A stretch of DNA of 32,304 bases, taken from a candidate division GN15 bacterium (GTDB lineage: Bacteria; Zixibacteria; MSB-5A5; GN15; FEB-12). A program made the translations under genes and the position numbers. Positions 19,179 to 28,823 of this stretch are shown here, in pieces. Position 1 is the stretch's first letter, and every line of letters starts with the position of its first letter. The stretch is taken from the NCBI GenBank assembly GCA_014727815.1, contig WJMS01000079.1, forward strand, positions 1 through 32,304, in the 5' to 3' direction. Under the pieces are notes generated by a model that was given only the letters and a program-made list of their open reading frames with translations, did not search any database and was not told the origin of the DNA.

Positions 19179-20406
19179 TCTGCGCGTATTGCTGATTGAA
19201 GATGACGACAACGATGCCCTCCTGCTACTTCGCGAACTCGAATCCGGCGACTACAACACGACCCACAAACAGATCCAGACCGCGACCGAACTGCATGCCT
19301 GCCTCGATGAAGAGGCCTGGGACCTCATCATCACCGACTACATGATGCCCGAATTCAGCGGTCTCGAAGCGTTGGGTGTGATCAATGGCCGGCGGCTAGA
19401 TATACCGACCATTATGGTTTCCGGCAAGATGGGCGAGGAGCATGCGGTCGAAGCGATGCGGCTGGGCGCGGTCGACTTTATCACCAAAGACCGGCTGTCC
19501 CGGCTGGTGCCGGCAATCCGTCGTGAACTCAAAGACGCCGCCCGGCGCAAGCGGCAAGCCGCGGCCGAGCGGGAGCTCGAGGAGTGGCGGAAACGCTATC
19601 GGATGGTGGTGGAGGGGATTCGCGAGGGGATCAGTGTCTACAAGGACGGCCGGTTCGTGTTCGTCAACCAGGCCTTTGCCGAGATGACCGGAAAGAGTGT
19701 GGACGAGCTTCTCGGCAGCGGCGAGATCGACTTCTATTCACCCGAAGACCGCCGGATGGCGTTCGACTACCACCGCGCCCGGATGGCCGGCAAGCCGGCG
19801 CCGGAGCATTATGAGCTGAGGGCGACCGTGGCCGACGGCAGTATGCGCCTGCTGGAGGTGCACGAAACACTGATCGACTGGGAAGGCGAATCGGCTGCAC
19901 TGGCCATTATCCGCGACATTACCGAGAAGAAGCATCTCGAGGATGAACTGCGGCACTCCAACGAGGAACTGCAGAAGGAACGCGAGTCGCTGGAGCGGAA
20001 GAACATCGCTTTGTCGGAAATCCTCAGTCAGCTCGAGCACGAGAAAAAAGAGATGGAGCAGCGGCTGCTGGCCAATATCGACAATGCCGTCCTGCCGATC
20101 GTGCGCCGGCTGCAGACGGCGCCGGGTGAGCACCAGGTGGCCGATTTGCAACTGCTCGAGGACGCGCTCAAGCAGGTCGTCTCGCCGTTTATCGGGACGC
20201 TTCGGGCGATGTCATCACGATTGTCGGCGCGGGAACTGGAAGTCTGCCGGATGATCAAAAACGGCGCGCTGACCAAAGATATCGCCCAGGCGCTCAACCT
20301 CTCACCGACCACGATCAGCAAGTACCGCGAGAAAATCCGCAAGAAACTCGGCCTGACCAACCAGACGGTCAACCTGGTGACCTACCTGCAATCACTGAAC
20401 GAGTAG
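19168..20406 (+). CDS. REC-PAS-LuxR response regulator
   Basis: This 412-residue regulator is the likely transcriptional output of the operon. It comprises a receiver domain at about 5-125 (VLLIEDDDND, D57 in IITDYMMPEFSG, K in VDFITKD) and a short linker helix. A PAS domain follows at about 145-260 (YRMVVEGIREGISVYKDG ... IIRDITEKK), then a coiled coil at about 260-310. A C-terminal LuxR helix-turn-helix occupies about 348-412 (LSARELEVCRMIKNGALTKD, then LNLSPTTISKYREKIRKKLGL). PAS-linked LuxR domains like this are common in Deltaproteobacteria and FCB-type groups. The ATG has AGAGGAG just upstream, inside the previous gene. Target genes are not known. Confidence 0.93.
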   Translation: MPTDLRVLLIEDDDNDALLLLRELESGDYNTTHKQIQTATELHACLDEEAWDLIITDYMMPEFSGLEALGVINGRRLDIPTIMVSGKMGEEHAVEAMRLGAVDFITKDRLSRLVPAIRRELKDAARRKRQAAAERELEEWRKRYRMVVEGIREGISVYKDGRFVFVNQAFAEMTGKSVDELLGSGEIDFYSPEDRRMAFDYHRARMAGKPAPEHYELRATVADGSMRLLEVHETLIDWEGESAALAIIRDITEKKHLEDELRHSNEELQKERESLERKNIALSEILSQLEHEKKEMEQRLLANIDNAVLPIVRRLQTAPGEHQVADLQLLEDALKQVVSPFIGTLRAMSSRLSARELEVCRMIKNGALTKDIAQALNLSPTTISKYREKIRKKLGLTNQTVNLVTYLQSLNE

Positions 20407-20451
20407 CCCGGGTCATCACAGCCTCACCACAATCCACGACACGAAAAAGTC

Positions 20452-20502
20452 TTGACAGCCGGGAACCGTTTCATTATTTCGTTATTTAACGAAATAACGA
20501 AA
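20452..20502 (+). promoter_or_regulatory. ars promoter with 34-bp palindromic ArsR operator
   Basis: TTGACA at 20452-20457 is followed after 17 bp by TATTTC (20475-20480). Covering the -10 is a palindrome with 16-bp arms (20469-20484 and 20487-20502) that pair at 15 of 16 positions around a central TT. The inner 9-bp arms ATTTCGTTA/TAACGAAAT are perfect, and each arm contains two TTTCGTTA-like half-sites. This is how ArsR operators look, and the operator sits just before arsC-arsR, so arsenite-relieved autorepression is the natural reading. Confidence 0.8.
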
Positions 20503-20528
20503 CAGCGACACCCATGCAGGAAGAAACT

Positions 20529-21173
20529 ATGTTCAATCCGACCGTGCAATCGTATATACAGCAGCGTACCGGCGAGTTCGAGACGATCCCGGCCGAGCGC
20601 CGCGAGCGCCTCGGCGAGCTGGCCGGCTTTGTCGAGCAGCGCCTCGGGGCGGGCCAGACGGCGAAGCTGACGTTCATCTGCACGCACAACTCCCGTCGCA
20701 GTCATTTCGCCCAGCTCTGGGCGCGGGCCGCGGCCGACTACTTCGGTGTACCGGATGTGGCGACGTTTTCCGGGGGGACGGAGGCGACGGCGTTCAATCC
20801 GCGGGCGGTGGCGGCGATGCGCCGGGCGGGGTTTGTGATCGACCAGACTACCGACGATAGCAACCCCGTCTACGAGGTCCGCTACACCGACACGGCCAGG
20901 CCGATGCAGGCCTTTTCCAAAGTGTACAATGAGTTTCCCAATCCGGGCGAGGACTTCTGTGCGGTGATGACGTGCGGCGATGCCGACGCCAACTGCCCGG
21001 TGGTGCCCGGCGCCGCGCGTCGCGTGGCGATTCCGTACGAAGACCCGAAAAACTACGACGACACCGAGCGGGAGCAATCGGCCTACGATGAGCGGTGCGC
21101 ACAGATTGGCCGCGAGATGCTGTACCTGTTTTCGCTCGTGACTGTCAATAACGCTGAAAAGGAGCGCACATGA
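20529..21173 (+). CDS. arsC: Arsenate reductase, thioredoxin-dependent LMW-phosphatase type
   Basis: This enzyme reduces arsenate to arsenite in the cytoplasm using thioredoxin. The phosphatase-like P-loop C51-THNSR-R57 (CX5R) holds the nucleophile. C149 and C156 in TCGDADANCPVVPG match the second and third redox cysteines of thioredoxin-type ArsC, and D172 in YEDPKNY matches the general acid. The 214-residue protein is longer than the classic 130-residue form because of an N-terminal helical extension of about 45 residues and a longer middle. The track's ATG at 20514 lacks a ribosome site; the ATG at 20529 has AGGAAG upstream. It is first in the ars operon and overlaps arsR by 4 bp. Confidence 0.9.
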   Translation: MFNPTVQSYIQQRTGEFETIPAERRERLGELAGFVEQRLGAGQTAKLTFICTHNSRRSHFAQLWARAAADYFGVPDVATFSGGTEATAFNPRAVAAMRRAGFVIDQTTDDSNPVYEVRYTDTARPMQAFSKVYNEFPNPGEDFCAVMTCGDADANCPVVPGAARRVAIPYEDPKNYDDTEREQSAYDERCAQIGREMLYLFSLVTVNNAEKERT

Positions 21174-21592
21174 ACACAGCCGTGAAGACCAAGCGGGTCA
21201 GCCGTCGGGCTGCCGGCGATATCGATACGACCACGGCTGCAGCATGGTTCAAGGCGCTTGGCGATGACAGCCGTCTGCGCATTGTCCTGGCGCTTCGCGA
21301 ACAGGAGCTGTGTGTCTGCCAGATTGTCGCCCTGCTGGAGCTGGCCAATTCGACGGTTTCGCAGCATTTGACGGTTTTGCGCAACGCCGGCTTGATCGAA
21401 AGCCACAAGCGCGGTCGCTGGGTGTACTATCGCCTGAGCGACGCTGCGGGCGGGCTGCAGGTTGGCCGCTCGCTCAGTCGGCTGCTCGATGCGGTAGCTG
21501 CCGGCGCCGACTGGCAGGACGACGGGCGTCGCCTCAAGCGTATTCTCAAGCTCGACCCGGAACAACTGTGCCAGATCACCTATCTCAGCTAA
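21170..21592 (+). CDS. arsR: ArsR-family metalloregulatory repressor
   Basis: This is a 140-residue winged-helix repressor. The metalloid-binding pair C48-V-C50 lies in ELCVCQIVALLEL, the alpha3 site that binds As(III)/Sb(III) in ArsR. The recognition helix is NSTVSQHLTVLRNAGLIESHK and the wing is GRWVYYRLSD. When arsenite binds the cysteines the protein should release the palindrome upstream of arsC. Its ATG overlaps the arsC stop (ATGA), and AAGGAG precedes it within arsC. The basic N-terminal 20 residues (KTKRVSRRAA) are an extra tail with no assigned role. Confidence 0.95.
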   Translation: MNTAVKTKRVSRRAAGDIDTTTAAAWFKALGDDSRLRIVLALREQELCVCQIVALLELANSTVSQHLTVLRNAGLIESHKRGRWVYYRLSDAAGGLQVGRSLSRLLDAVAAGADWQDDGRRLKRILKLDPEQLCQITYLS

Positions 21593-21616
21593 GTCACCAG
21601 GAACACCGGAGATTGT

Positions 21617-22699
21617 ATGAAGACACCAGCCGATAGTCCCAAGCGACTCAATTTCCTCGACCGCTATCTCACCATCTGGATTTTCGCCGCCATGGCAATC
21701 GGCGTGGCGACCGGGCATTTCTATCCCGGCATTGCCGGTTTCTGGGAGACGTTTTCGGTCGGCGCCACCAATATTCCGATTGCGGTCGGGTTGATTCTCA
21801 TGATGTACCCGCCGCTGGCGAAGGTGCGTTACGAGGAGATGGGCCGGGTCTTCCGTCACACGAAGATTCTCTTTCTCAGCCTGGTGCAGAACTGGGTGAT
21901 CGGTCCGATCCTGATGTTTGTTCTCGCGATCGTCTTTCTGGCCGGCTACCCGGAGTATATGGTCGGGCTGATCATGATCGGGCTGGCGCGGTGTATCGCC
22001 ATGGTGATCGTGTGGAACGACCTGGCCGATGGCGACCCGGAGTATGCCGCCGGGCTGGTGGCGTTCAACTCGGTCTTTCAGGTGATCTTCTATTCCGTCT
22101 TCGCCTGGTTCTTTGTCACCAAGCTGCCGCCGCTGTTCGGGCTGGAGGGGGCGGTGGTCAATGTCACCATGGGGCAGATCGCCGAGAGTGTGTTGATCTA
22201 TCTCGGTATCCCGTTCGTGGCCGGCATGCTCACCCGTTTCGTCTTCGTCAAACTGAAAGGCAAGGACTGGTACCATCGCGAGTTCGTACCGCGTATCAGC
22301 CCGATCACGCTGGTGGCGCTGCTGTTTACGATCCTGGTGATGTTCTCGCTCAAGGGTGAGCTGATCGTGAAGATCCCGCTCGATGTGGTCCGCATTGCGA
22401 TTCCGCTGCTTATTTACTTCGTGCTGATGTTCCTGGTCAGTTTCTTCATGAGCGTGAAAGCGAAGGCCGACTATCCACGTGCGACAACATTGAGTTTCAC
22501 GGCTGCTTCGAACAATTTCGAGCTGGCCATTGCGGTCGCGGTGGCGGTGTTCGGGATCAATTCCGGGGTGGCCTTCGCGGCCGTGATCGGTCCGCTGGTG
22601 GAGGTGCCGGTGTTGATTGCCCTGGTCAACGTGGCGCTGTTCTTCCGGCGGAAGTACTTCGGGCAAGCATCGGTGGAAGTCGCCCGGCCGGGCGCCTGA
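21617..22699 (+). CDS. acr3: Acr3-type arsenite efflux transporter
   Basis: Acr3 exports arsenite across the inner membrane. The 360-residue protein has about ten hydrophobic helices. The conserved Cys-containing helix [18 protein letters not shown] (C126) and the later [20 protein letters not shown] followed by [13 protein letters not shown] are diagnostic of Acr3, as opposed to ArsB. The start ATG has GGAG 5 nt upstream, 24 bp after arsR. With arsC and arsR it makes a complete arsenate-resistance operon. A 12-bp hairpin follows 20 bp after the stop. Confidence 0.96.
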   Translation: MKTPADSPKRLNFLDRYLTIWIFAAMAIGVATGHFYPGIAGFWETFSVGATNIPIAVGLILMMYPPLAKVRYEEMGRVFRHTKILFLSLVQNWVIGPILMFVLAIVFLAGYPEYMVGLIMIGLARCIAMVIVWNDLADGDPEYAAGLVAFNSVFQVIFYSVFAWFFVTKLPPLFGLEGAVVNVTMGQIAESVLIYLGIPFVAGMLTRFVFVKLKGKDWYHREFVPRISPITLVALLFTILVMFSLKGELIVKIPLDVVRIAIPLLIYFVLMFLVSFFMSVKAKADYPRATTLSFTAASNNFELAIAVAVAVFGINSGVAFAAVIGPLVEVPVLIALVNVALFFRRKYFGQASVEVARPGA

Positions 22700-22718
22700 G
22701 CGGCTGTGGTGTGATACG

Positions 22719-22747
22719 CGGGCGGGAGTCGGCAGGACTCCCGCCCG
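22719..22747. terminator. Hairpin between convergent acr3 and the subtilase gene
   Basis: A perfect 12-bp GC-rich stem (CGGGCGGGAGTC at 22719-22730 and GACTCCCGCCCG at 22736-22747) with a 5-nt loop lies between two convergent stop codons. No T-run follows on either strand, so it is not a standard intrinsic terminator. It may still stop polymerase in both directions or protect 3' ends. Confidence 0.5.
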
Positions 22748-22760
22748 GTCCAAAGAACTG

Positions 22761-25700
22761 TTACTCGCACGGTTCCGGAGCAGGACCGCCGAGAAACAGG
22801 CTGTTTACCAGATAGGTCACATCGACCAGGTCAACATTTCCTTCCGGATCGCCATCGATATTGGCGGCCTCGAGACAGGGCGGGTTCGGGCCGCCGAGAA
22901 AGAGGTTGTTGACGAGATAGATGATATCGCTCAGATCGACGTTGTCATCGGGGTCATCGTCAACATTACCGCGCACCCGGCAGCACGACTCGCAGGCATC
23001 GCCGATACCGTCTTCGTCGCTGTCGATCTGGAGGGGATTGTACACCTCCGGACAGTTATCGCACGCATCGCCGACCAGGTCGTCGTCGGAGTCGATCTGC
23101 TCCGGATTGTACACATCACGACAGTTGTCGAAGCAATAGGTGAAGCCGTCGCCATCGCTGTCCGAGCTGTCACTGCACGTGGTCGGCAGGGCGCCCATAT
23201 CCGCGCGGGTGCCGTCGGGATCGTTGTACACGGGATCGGGATGACCGGCATTGATGCACGGTGATTGCTCCGAGAGGTTGAAGTCCTCGCCGGACAGGTC
23301 GACGAACATGGGATCCAGACTCAGTGAGCCCGGTCCGGGATCGATATGGTAGTAGTCGCCGGAGGCGTTCTGATAGGTGGTGTTGTAGTCGCAGATGGTG
23401 TTTTCCGAAGTGGCGACGAGAATCCCGAATCCGCCGTTGTTGAAGGCGACGATGTTGTTTCGGATCAGCGTATTGGGGCAGGCGCGAAGCGAGATTCCGG
23501 CGCCCGCGGTCTGGGCGGTGTTTCCCACTATCGTGTTACCGACGGCCGTGAAATTCGGACTTTCTTCTATCTTGAGGAAACTGCCCCCGGTCGGTCCTCC
23601 CGAATTGCCGTAGCCCAGGCAGCGAGTCACGGTCAGATTGGAAACACCCCAGGCGTAGATGGCGCCGTTGCCGACATTGTGTGCAAAGGTGCAGCGATCG
23701 ACCGTGATGTCGGAGCACTCCGTCAGGCGCAGGGCCCACGAGCCCTGATTTCCATTACCCGCAAATGTACAGTTCCGAAGGACCGTTCCGCTGCCCTCAC
23801 AGATTACCGCAACGATGGCATTGCTGAACTTGCAGTTGGTCAACGAGGGGGCGTTGCCCGAGTCAACTCTCACTGCCACCGTTCCGTCCGGGCACAAAAT
23901 CGTGAGGCCTGCTATAGACCCCGTGTACGAGGCATCCTGTGCGATACGCAGCGTCGAGTAGCCACTGCCCTCGAGAGTGAGCGTCGTCTGGTCCGGCCCG
24001 GCGGTACCGATCAGCGAGGGAGCGCCGCGACCGAATTCGATCGCCTCCGTATAGGTACCCGGCGCGAGCAAGATTGTATCGTAGCTGTTCGAAACAGCCA
24101 GCGCTTCCTGGATAGTGGCAAAGTCAGCCGGGACGTGCAGCATGTGCTCGAAGTCGGTATCGAAGGTCAAGTAGCGCCATTCGCCCCAGACACCGCCGTT
24201 GTTCAACCGTATCCTGAGGTAATAGGTGGTCAGGTCAGCCAGTGTCGCACCGGCATAGGCGGCCGCATGGGCCGACCCGGCCACCGGTCCGGTCGCCCAC
24301 ATTTCCGCCGCCGCCCAATCATCATCCGTCCCGACCTCAATTTCATACAGCGCTTGACCAGCAATGCTGGTATCGACGAAGGTCCAGTGCAGGGTCGGTG
24401 TCGGCTGCAGCACGGTTGTGAAAAAGCCATCGTCACCAAAGTGCAGATCGTTCGCAAACGGAAACTCAAGGCCGCCCCAGTCCTCCCCGGTCTCTCCGGC
24501 AGTGGCGTTGAGCCGCTTGTTGTACCGCCACATGTAGACATCCGATGGCGTGGAATTGTACGGGACATCGTCGAAGCGATGCATCACCAGTCGTCCCCGC
24601 TTCTGAGTGGCGCCGTCGATACACGGCGCCACCACATCGAGAAAACCATCACTATCGAAATCGCCAAGAGTGGGAACGTGGCCACTCAGGTTGGAGGCCG
24701 GCGTTGCGGCGGTCATGGGAAAGCCCGTCAGCGGCTCGCCAAGCGTTGAGAATGCCTGCAGGCGCACGGTCGGATTGGCATTGTTGTAGTCGCGGATGAA
24801 CAAGCTCAGGACATCCCGCTCGCCGTTGCCGGAAATGTCTCCCACGAGGGCATGTTCGACGATGCCCGGAGTCAAAGGCGAGGCAAACAGGCCCGACGTG
24901 GTCGTGTCACCGAGGTAGGACGACCCGTCGACATTCCACGCTCGCAGTGTGCCCTCGTAGGAGCAGAAGTACTCCAACTCACCGTCGTCATCGATATCCG
25001 TAAAGACCGGCATGCTGAGAATCGAGTATGGATATGCCGCCACAATGCCGGTTTCGTGCGGCCAGCCGGGGACCGGTTCAAGGCCGTAGTCGAACGCGTA
25101 GACATACCACTCGCCGCCGATCGACCAGGGATATGTCAGGCTCTGCTCCGCTCCCGTCACCACCAGTTCGAGCAGGCCGTCATTATCGACATCGGCTGCC
25201 GACAGGTGGGCGTGTACCGGCTGGATCGGGTTGATATCCGGTATGAGCCGGATCGAGTCCTGCGGACAACCGTCGATATCGAACCAGGTCAGCCACGGAC
25301 CGATGGCATACATTTCACAGTACCCGTCGCCGTTCAAATCAGCGGGCAGGAACTGCTCATAGACGCCTGGGGCGCCCCCGGTTGGGCTGCCGCACCAGGG
25401 CCGCAACGTGCCATCAGCATTGAACACGAAGCAATTGCTGGCATTCGTGTAGAGGTCAAACCCGGCGTCGTAGTGGATTTCATCCAATCCGTCATTGTCC
25501 ATGTCTCGCAGGAATACGGTCGGAGAAAGAGCCGCCAGTTCAATGGTACGATAGCTATCGGTCGGGCCGTTGTTGAGCAGGACACTGGTCAGGCCGACAC
25601 TCGAGCGGTAGATGAACAATGACACGCCCGCGACGACCACGAAGTCCTCGTAGTGATCGTAATCCAGTCGGCCGACGGCGACAGGCGCCACACGGAAGTC

Positions 25701-27962
25701 CAATCCGGGAAGGCTGGGCACACCGCTTGTCTGGATGGTGCCGTCATGATTGACGAACAGCAGGCCCGATTCCGTACCAAACATCAGTTCGACCTGACCA
25801 TCCTGATCCACATCAGCATAGCTGACGACTCGTCCGAGCCTGTCCTCGAAATCGAGCGTCCAGCCATCCGGCGAGCTAAACGGTGACTTGGTGTACAACA
25901 GCAATTGATCCTCCTCCGCCAGACCGCTGTCATCGAAGACTCGGAGGCGGACGGTGGTGGCGCCGTCGGGAAATTGCGAAGCGTCGACGGACGTCAGCAC
26001 CTCATCCGCCGCAGGAATCGACCGCGTGGCCAGGGTGACCCAGGTAGCCGGACTGGCGCCGGCGCCGTAATCGATGATGGCATGGCTGAAGTCGGGGCAG
26101 TGGGCTGAGCCGCGAAGTTCTACCAGACCGTTGACGCTGTCGTTCGGGTTCGGCGAGGTGAACTCCGCCACCGTGGTTCCGGTCACGAATACCCGGATGC
26201 GGTCGAGATTGTCTTCACCAACGCGGAGGCGGATGTCATACTCTCCCGGCGCCAGACCGCTGCAGTCCAGGGCGCCGAGCAGACCGTTGGTGACGGGTGT
26301 TGTAGAACCGAAAAAGGTCGTCCAGTTGTCGGTGCCCAGCGGGGCGTATTCCATCACCAGTTCGGCAAAATCACTGCCGTCGGCGGTACCAATAAAATTG
26401 GCGGTACCCGACAGTACGGTGAAGTTTCTCGGGCTGGTGATGACTGTACGGGTATCGGGTGTGGCCGCGAGGGCCGCGGCAATGTTAATGCGGCCCCAGC
26501 CGGAATACTGGTCCCAGCCGGGGTAGTCATCACCGACGCCGTACGGGTCGACCAGGTCGTCGGCGGTTGTTTCGATGATCTCGCGGACTCGCGCCCGGGT
26601 CAGCCCGGGCGAGACGGCGCGTATGGCGGCGGCCACGGCGGCGGCGTGGGGCCCCGCCATACTTGTCCCGGAGGCCAGGTAATAGTGATCGTCGATGATG
26701 TGGACATCCGGTTCCGGATTGGCGCCGCCATCGTACATGTCGGTGCCCCCGGCTCGTAGTGACAGGACCGATTGCCCCGGAGCACACACGCTGATGAATT
26801 CGTTGTACGTCGAGAAGTAGGTGACCTGATCGAGATCGTTGGTGGCGCCCACGGCCATCACCTCGGCGAAACAGGCCGGGTATTGAATCTCATAGTCACT
26901 GTCGTTGCCGGAGGAAGCGATCAATACGACGTTGTTGGCCGCCGCGTAGCCGAATACATCGAGCATCAAGTCGGTGGGTGAGAGACCGCCGAAACTCATG
27001 CTGATCACATCGGCGCCGTTGTCGACCGCATACACCATTGCACCGGCAACGACCGAATAGGTCATCACCGGACTGATCTTGAGCGCCATGACACGAACAT
27101 CGGGAGCAGCTCCGGCCACCCCGGCCCCGTTGCCGGTAACGGCGCCGACGATACCGGCGCAGTGGGTGCCGTGACCGAACGTATCATCGGGATCATTATC
27201 TCCCTCGGGTGGGATAGCGAGTACATCTCCGGCGATGTCATAACCGACATAGTCGTCGACATAGCCGTTATTGTCGTCGTCCAGTCCATTGTCCGGAATC
27301 TCCCCCTCGTTGTGCCAGAGGTGTGGAGCCAGGTCGGGGTGATCCAGGTCGAGCCCGCTGTCGAGAATCGCCACTATCGTGGTTACGGTCTGGTCGGGCG
27401 GGGTCGTGAAGACTTCATGGGCATCGATATCCCCATCCGGCGTGCCACTGACCAGCGCCAGGGTGTCGTTGTTCGCACCCGGCAGTCGCTCGACGTGGTA
27501 GTGCGGCTGGCCGTTGTTGTGCAGACTCCACTGGTGCGGATACAGCGGATCGTCGGGCGTGTCGAGGAAATACACGTACCCATCGGGAACGGCATACTCG
27601 ACCTCGGGCAGGCGCGCATACGCCTCGGCCATCGCATCCAGGTCGGCATTCCGTCCCGGCGCCAGTACGTACACGTGCGCCAGCGGATTGTCCGACGATT
27701 TCACGGCGGCCGGCTCGAGCAGTTTCCACTGTTGTTCCACGGCGTATCGGTCGTGCAGGGCGTCGACCGTGGCTATTCCGGTCCGGGGCAGGCTTTTGTC
27801 GTGGTGCTGCCTGACCGGCGCATCGGGGTGGAACTTGATGATAAGTTGATTCGGTTGACGCGGCTCTGGCGAGGTCGCCTCCGGCCACAAGAGAGCGGCG
27901 CTGTCTGGAGCCAGCAGGGTCGCAAGCAACAACGTCAGCAGCAGAACATGACGGATCCGCAT
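22761..27962 (-). CDS. Giant secreted S8 subtilase with beta-helix, TSP3 and dockerin-like C-terminus
   Basis: This is a 1733-residue exported protein; AAGGAG lies 7 nt before the ATG. A signal peptide (about 1-22) and propeptide lead to an S8 peptidase (about 190-500). The catalytic residues are D201 ([12 protein letters not shown]), H264 (FGHGTHCAG) and S434 ([13 protein letters not shown]), with oxyanion N353. Ig-like beta domains follow at about 505-690, then FG-GAP/VCBS-like DxDxDG repeats at about 695-1150 ([19 protein letters not shown]). A right-handed beta-helix fills about 1280-1520 ([25 protein letters not shown]). Thrombospondin type-3 repeats span 1598-1660 ([11 protein letters not shown]). 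A dockerin-like pair ends the protein at 1661-1733 ([17 protein letters not shown], twice). It is probably a cell-surface or released protease; substrate unknown. Confidence 0.92.
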   Translation of the reverse strand: MRIRHVLLLTLLLATLLAPDSAALLWPEATSPEPRQPNQLIIKFHPDAPVRQHHDKSLPRTGIATVDALHDRYAVEQQWKLLEPAAVKSSDNPLAHVYVLAPGRNADLDAMAEAYARLPEVEYAVPDGYVYFLDTPDDPLYPHQWSLHNNGQPHYHVERLPGANNDTLALVSGTPDGDIDAHEVFTTPPDQTVTTIVAILDSGLDLDHPDLAPHLWHNEGEIPDNGLDDDNNGYVDDYVGYDIAGDVLAIPPEGDNDPDDTFGHGTHCAGIVGAVTGNGAGVAGAAPDVRVMALKISPVMTYSVVAGAMVYAVDNGADVISMSFGGLSPTDLMLDVFGYAAANNVVLIASSGNDSDYEIQYPACFAEVMAVGATNDLDQVTYFSTYNEFISVCAPGQSVLSLRAGGTDMYDGGANPEPDVHIIDDHYYLASGTSMAGPHAAAVAAAIRAVSPGLTRARVREIIETTADDLVDPYGVGDDYPGWDQYSGWGRINIAAALAATPDTRTVITSPRNFTVLSGTANFIGTADGSDFAELVMEYAPLGTDNWTTFFGSTTPVTNGLLGALDCSGLAPGEYDIRLRVGEDNLDRIRVFVTGTTVAEFTSPNPNDSVNGLVELRGSAHCPDFSHAIIDYGAGASPATWVTLATRSIPAADEVLTSVDASQFPDGATTVRLRVFDDSGLAEEDQLLLYTKSPFSSPDGWTLDFEDRLGRVVSYADVDQDGQVELMFGTESGLLFVNHDGTIQTSGVPSLPGLDFRVAPVAVGRLDYDHYEDFVVVAGVSLFIYRSSVGLTSVLLNNGPTDSYRTIELAALSPTVFLRDMDNDGLDEIHYDAGFDLYTNASNCFVFNADGTLRPWCGSPTGGAPGVYEQFLPADLNGDGYCEMYAIGPWLTWFDIDGCPQDSIRLIPDINPIQPVHAHLSAADVDNDGLLELVVTGAEQSLTYPWSIGGEWYVYAFDYGLEPVPGWPHETGIVAAYPYSILSMPVFTDIDDDGELEYFCSYEGTLRAWNVDGSSYLGDTTTSGLFASPLTPGIVEHALVGDISGNGERDVLSLFIRDYNNANPTVRLQAFSTLGEPLTGFPMTAATPASNLSGHVPTLGDFDSDGFLDVVAPCIDGATQKRGRLVMHRFDDVPYNSTPSDVYMWRYNKRLNATAGETGEDWGGLEFPFANDLHFGDDGFFTTVLQPTPTLHWTFVDTSIAGQALYEIEVGTDDDWAAAEMWATGPVAGSAHAAAYAGATLADLTTYYLRIRLNNGGVWGEWRYLTFDTDFEHMLHVPADFATIQEALAVSNSYDTILLAPGTYTEAIEFGRGAPSLIGTAGPDQTTLTLEGSGYSTLRIAQDASYTGSIAGLTILCPDGTVAVRVDSGNAPSLTNCKFSNAIVAVICEGSGTVLRNCTFAGNGNQGSWALRLTECSDITVDRCTFAHNVGNGAIYAWGVSNLTVTRCLGYGNSGGPTGGSFLKIEESPNFTAVGNTIVGNTAQTAGAGISLRACPNTLIRNNIVAFNNGGFGILVATSENTICDYNTTYQNASGDYYHIDPGPGSLSLDPMFVDLSGEDFNLSEQSPCINAGHPDPVYNDPDGTRADMGALPTTCSDSSDSDGDGFTYCFDNCRDVYNPEQIDSDDDLVGDACDNCPEVYNPLQIDSDEDGIGDACESCCRVRGNVDDDPDDNVDLSDIIYLVNNLFLGGPNPPCLEAANIDGDPEGNVDLVDVTYLVNSLFLGGPAPEPCE
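22764..23171 (-). repeat. Calcium-binding TSP3 and dockerin-like repeats at the subtilase C-terminus
   Basis: Residues 1598-1733 of the subtilase hold two TSP3-type units ([20 protein letters not shown] and [17 protein letters not shown]) and two dockerin-like units sharing NVDL.D..YLVN.LFLGGP. The aspartate spacing fits calcium binding. In FCB-type bacteria such C-terminal modules recur on many secreted proteins and probably serve surface attachment or sorting; that role is inferred. Confidence 0.75.
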
Positions 27963-28286
27963 GGTGAAACTCCTTATGGCCGTTGGGCCGTTTGCCCGGA
28001 GGTTACCCGAGCAGGGGCAGGTACCCTGAGCTATTGATGGGCTTTTGTGTATGCTGTCGATCTATGTCGAGTTTGTGCATTCCGACAAGTATCTTCGAGG
28101 AAGGGGCGCCGCCGGAGACGATTCGATCGGCCGCTTGTCTCCTCCCGTTCATGAATCTTATTTCCTGTCTATCCGCAATCTTGCATTACTCGGCGGCAAA
28201 ATGCGATTTCATGCTCCTTTTTATTGACTCGGGTGCTGTTGCTCTCTATGGTTGCCGCGAACAATCATGAAACCGGAGCGGGGGAC
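27963..28286. other. Divergent intergenic region between subtilase and sigma factor genes
   Basis: About 324 bp separate the two divergent start codons. Its sigma-proximal half is noticeably AT-richer than the surrounding coding DNA. I found no pair of boxes good enough to call a promoter on either strand, and no matching pair of ECF-type -35 (AAC-containing) and -10 motifs. No small gene or structured RNA was recognised. Confidence 0.3.
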
Positions 28287-28823
28287 GTGACGCTCAAGAC
28301 CCTGTTCGATCGCGCGCGGAGCGGTGATACTGCCGCCGAGGAAGAGATGTTTGCCTATCTGCGTGCAAGATTTACATTCATTGCGAAAAGAAGAGTACGT
28401 GAGGGTGATGCCGAGGACATTGCCCACGAGGCCTGCATGACGGTGCTGGACCGGTATCGGGCGCTTGCGCCGGATACGGAATTCGAAGCCTGGGCCTACC
28501 GCGTGCTGCGCAACAAGATCGGCAACTACCTGCGGCACGGGGCGGTGCGCCGTCGCTATGACGCATCCCCGGACGCCCCGGACAGCCTCGGCAAAGGGCG
28601 GGCAACCGATCCCGACACGGTCCTGACCCTGGTTGAGTGTCTGCGGCGGCTGGTTCGGACACATCCGCGATACGCGCGCGTCCTGAACCTGCATCATCAC
28701 GGCTACGACAGTGAGGAGATCTGTCGTCGGTTGGAAATCAGTCGAAGCAACCTGTACTCGATGCTCAGTCGGGCGCGGGCGCTGCTCACCGAATGTATTT
28801 TCGGAACGGGAGATGACAAGTGA
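28287..28823 (+). CDS. ECF-like sigma-70 family RNA polymerase sigma factor
   Basis: The 178-residue sigma factor has region 2 (LFDRARSGDTAAEEEMFAYL ... GDAEDIAHEACMTVLDRY ... FEAWAYRVLRNKIGNYLR) and region 4 (RVLNLHHHGYDSEEICRRL followed by ISRSNLYSMLSRARALL), the two-domain ECF layout. The ORF track begins at a TTG 21 codons upstream. I choose the GTG at 28287 because GGAG lies 8 nt upstream and the protein then begins at the normal sigma2 position; the ATG at 28248 has no ribosome site but cannot be excluded. Its stop overlaps the anti-sigma start by 4 bp (GTGA), the usual sigma/anti-sigma coupling. Target promoters are unknown, and it may also drive the TPR-CHAT gene. Confidence 0.9.
   Translation: MTLKTLFDRARSGDTAAEEEMFAYLRARFTFIAKRRVREGDAEDIAHEACMTVLDRYRALAPDTEFEAWAYRVLRNKIGNYLRHGAVRRRYDASPDAPDSLGKGRATDPDTVLTLVECLRRLVRTHPRYARVLNLHHHGYDSEEICRRLEISRSNLYSMLSRARALLTECIFGTGDDK

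Noticed and set aside
21083-22753. 556-residue minus-strand ORF opposite the ars operon
   Set aside because: It is a GC-rich antisense shadow of arsR and acr3, rich in His, Arg, Asp and Gln with no recognisable domain; the plus strand encodes clear family proteins throughout.
23346-24749. 467-residue plus-strand ORF inside the subtilase gene
   Set aside because: It is antisense to the beta-helix region. Its repeats mirror those of the real protein and it has no independent features.
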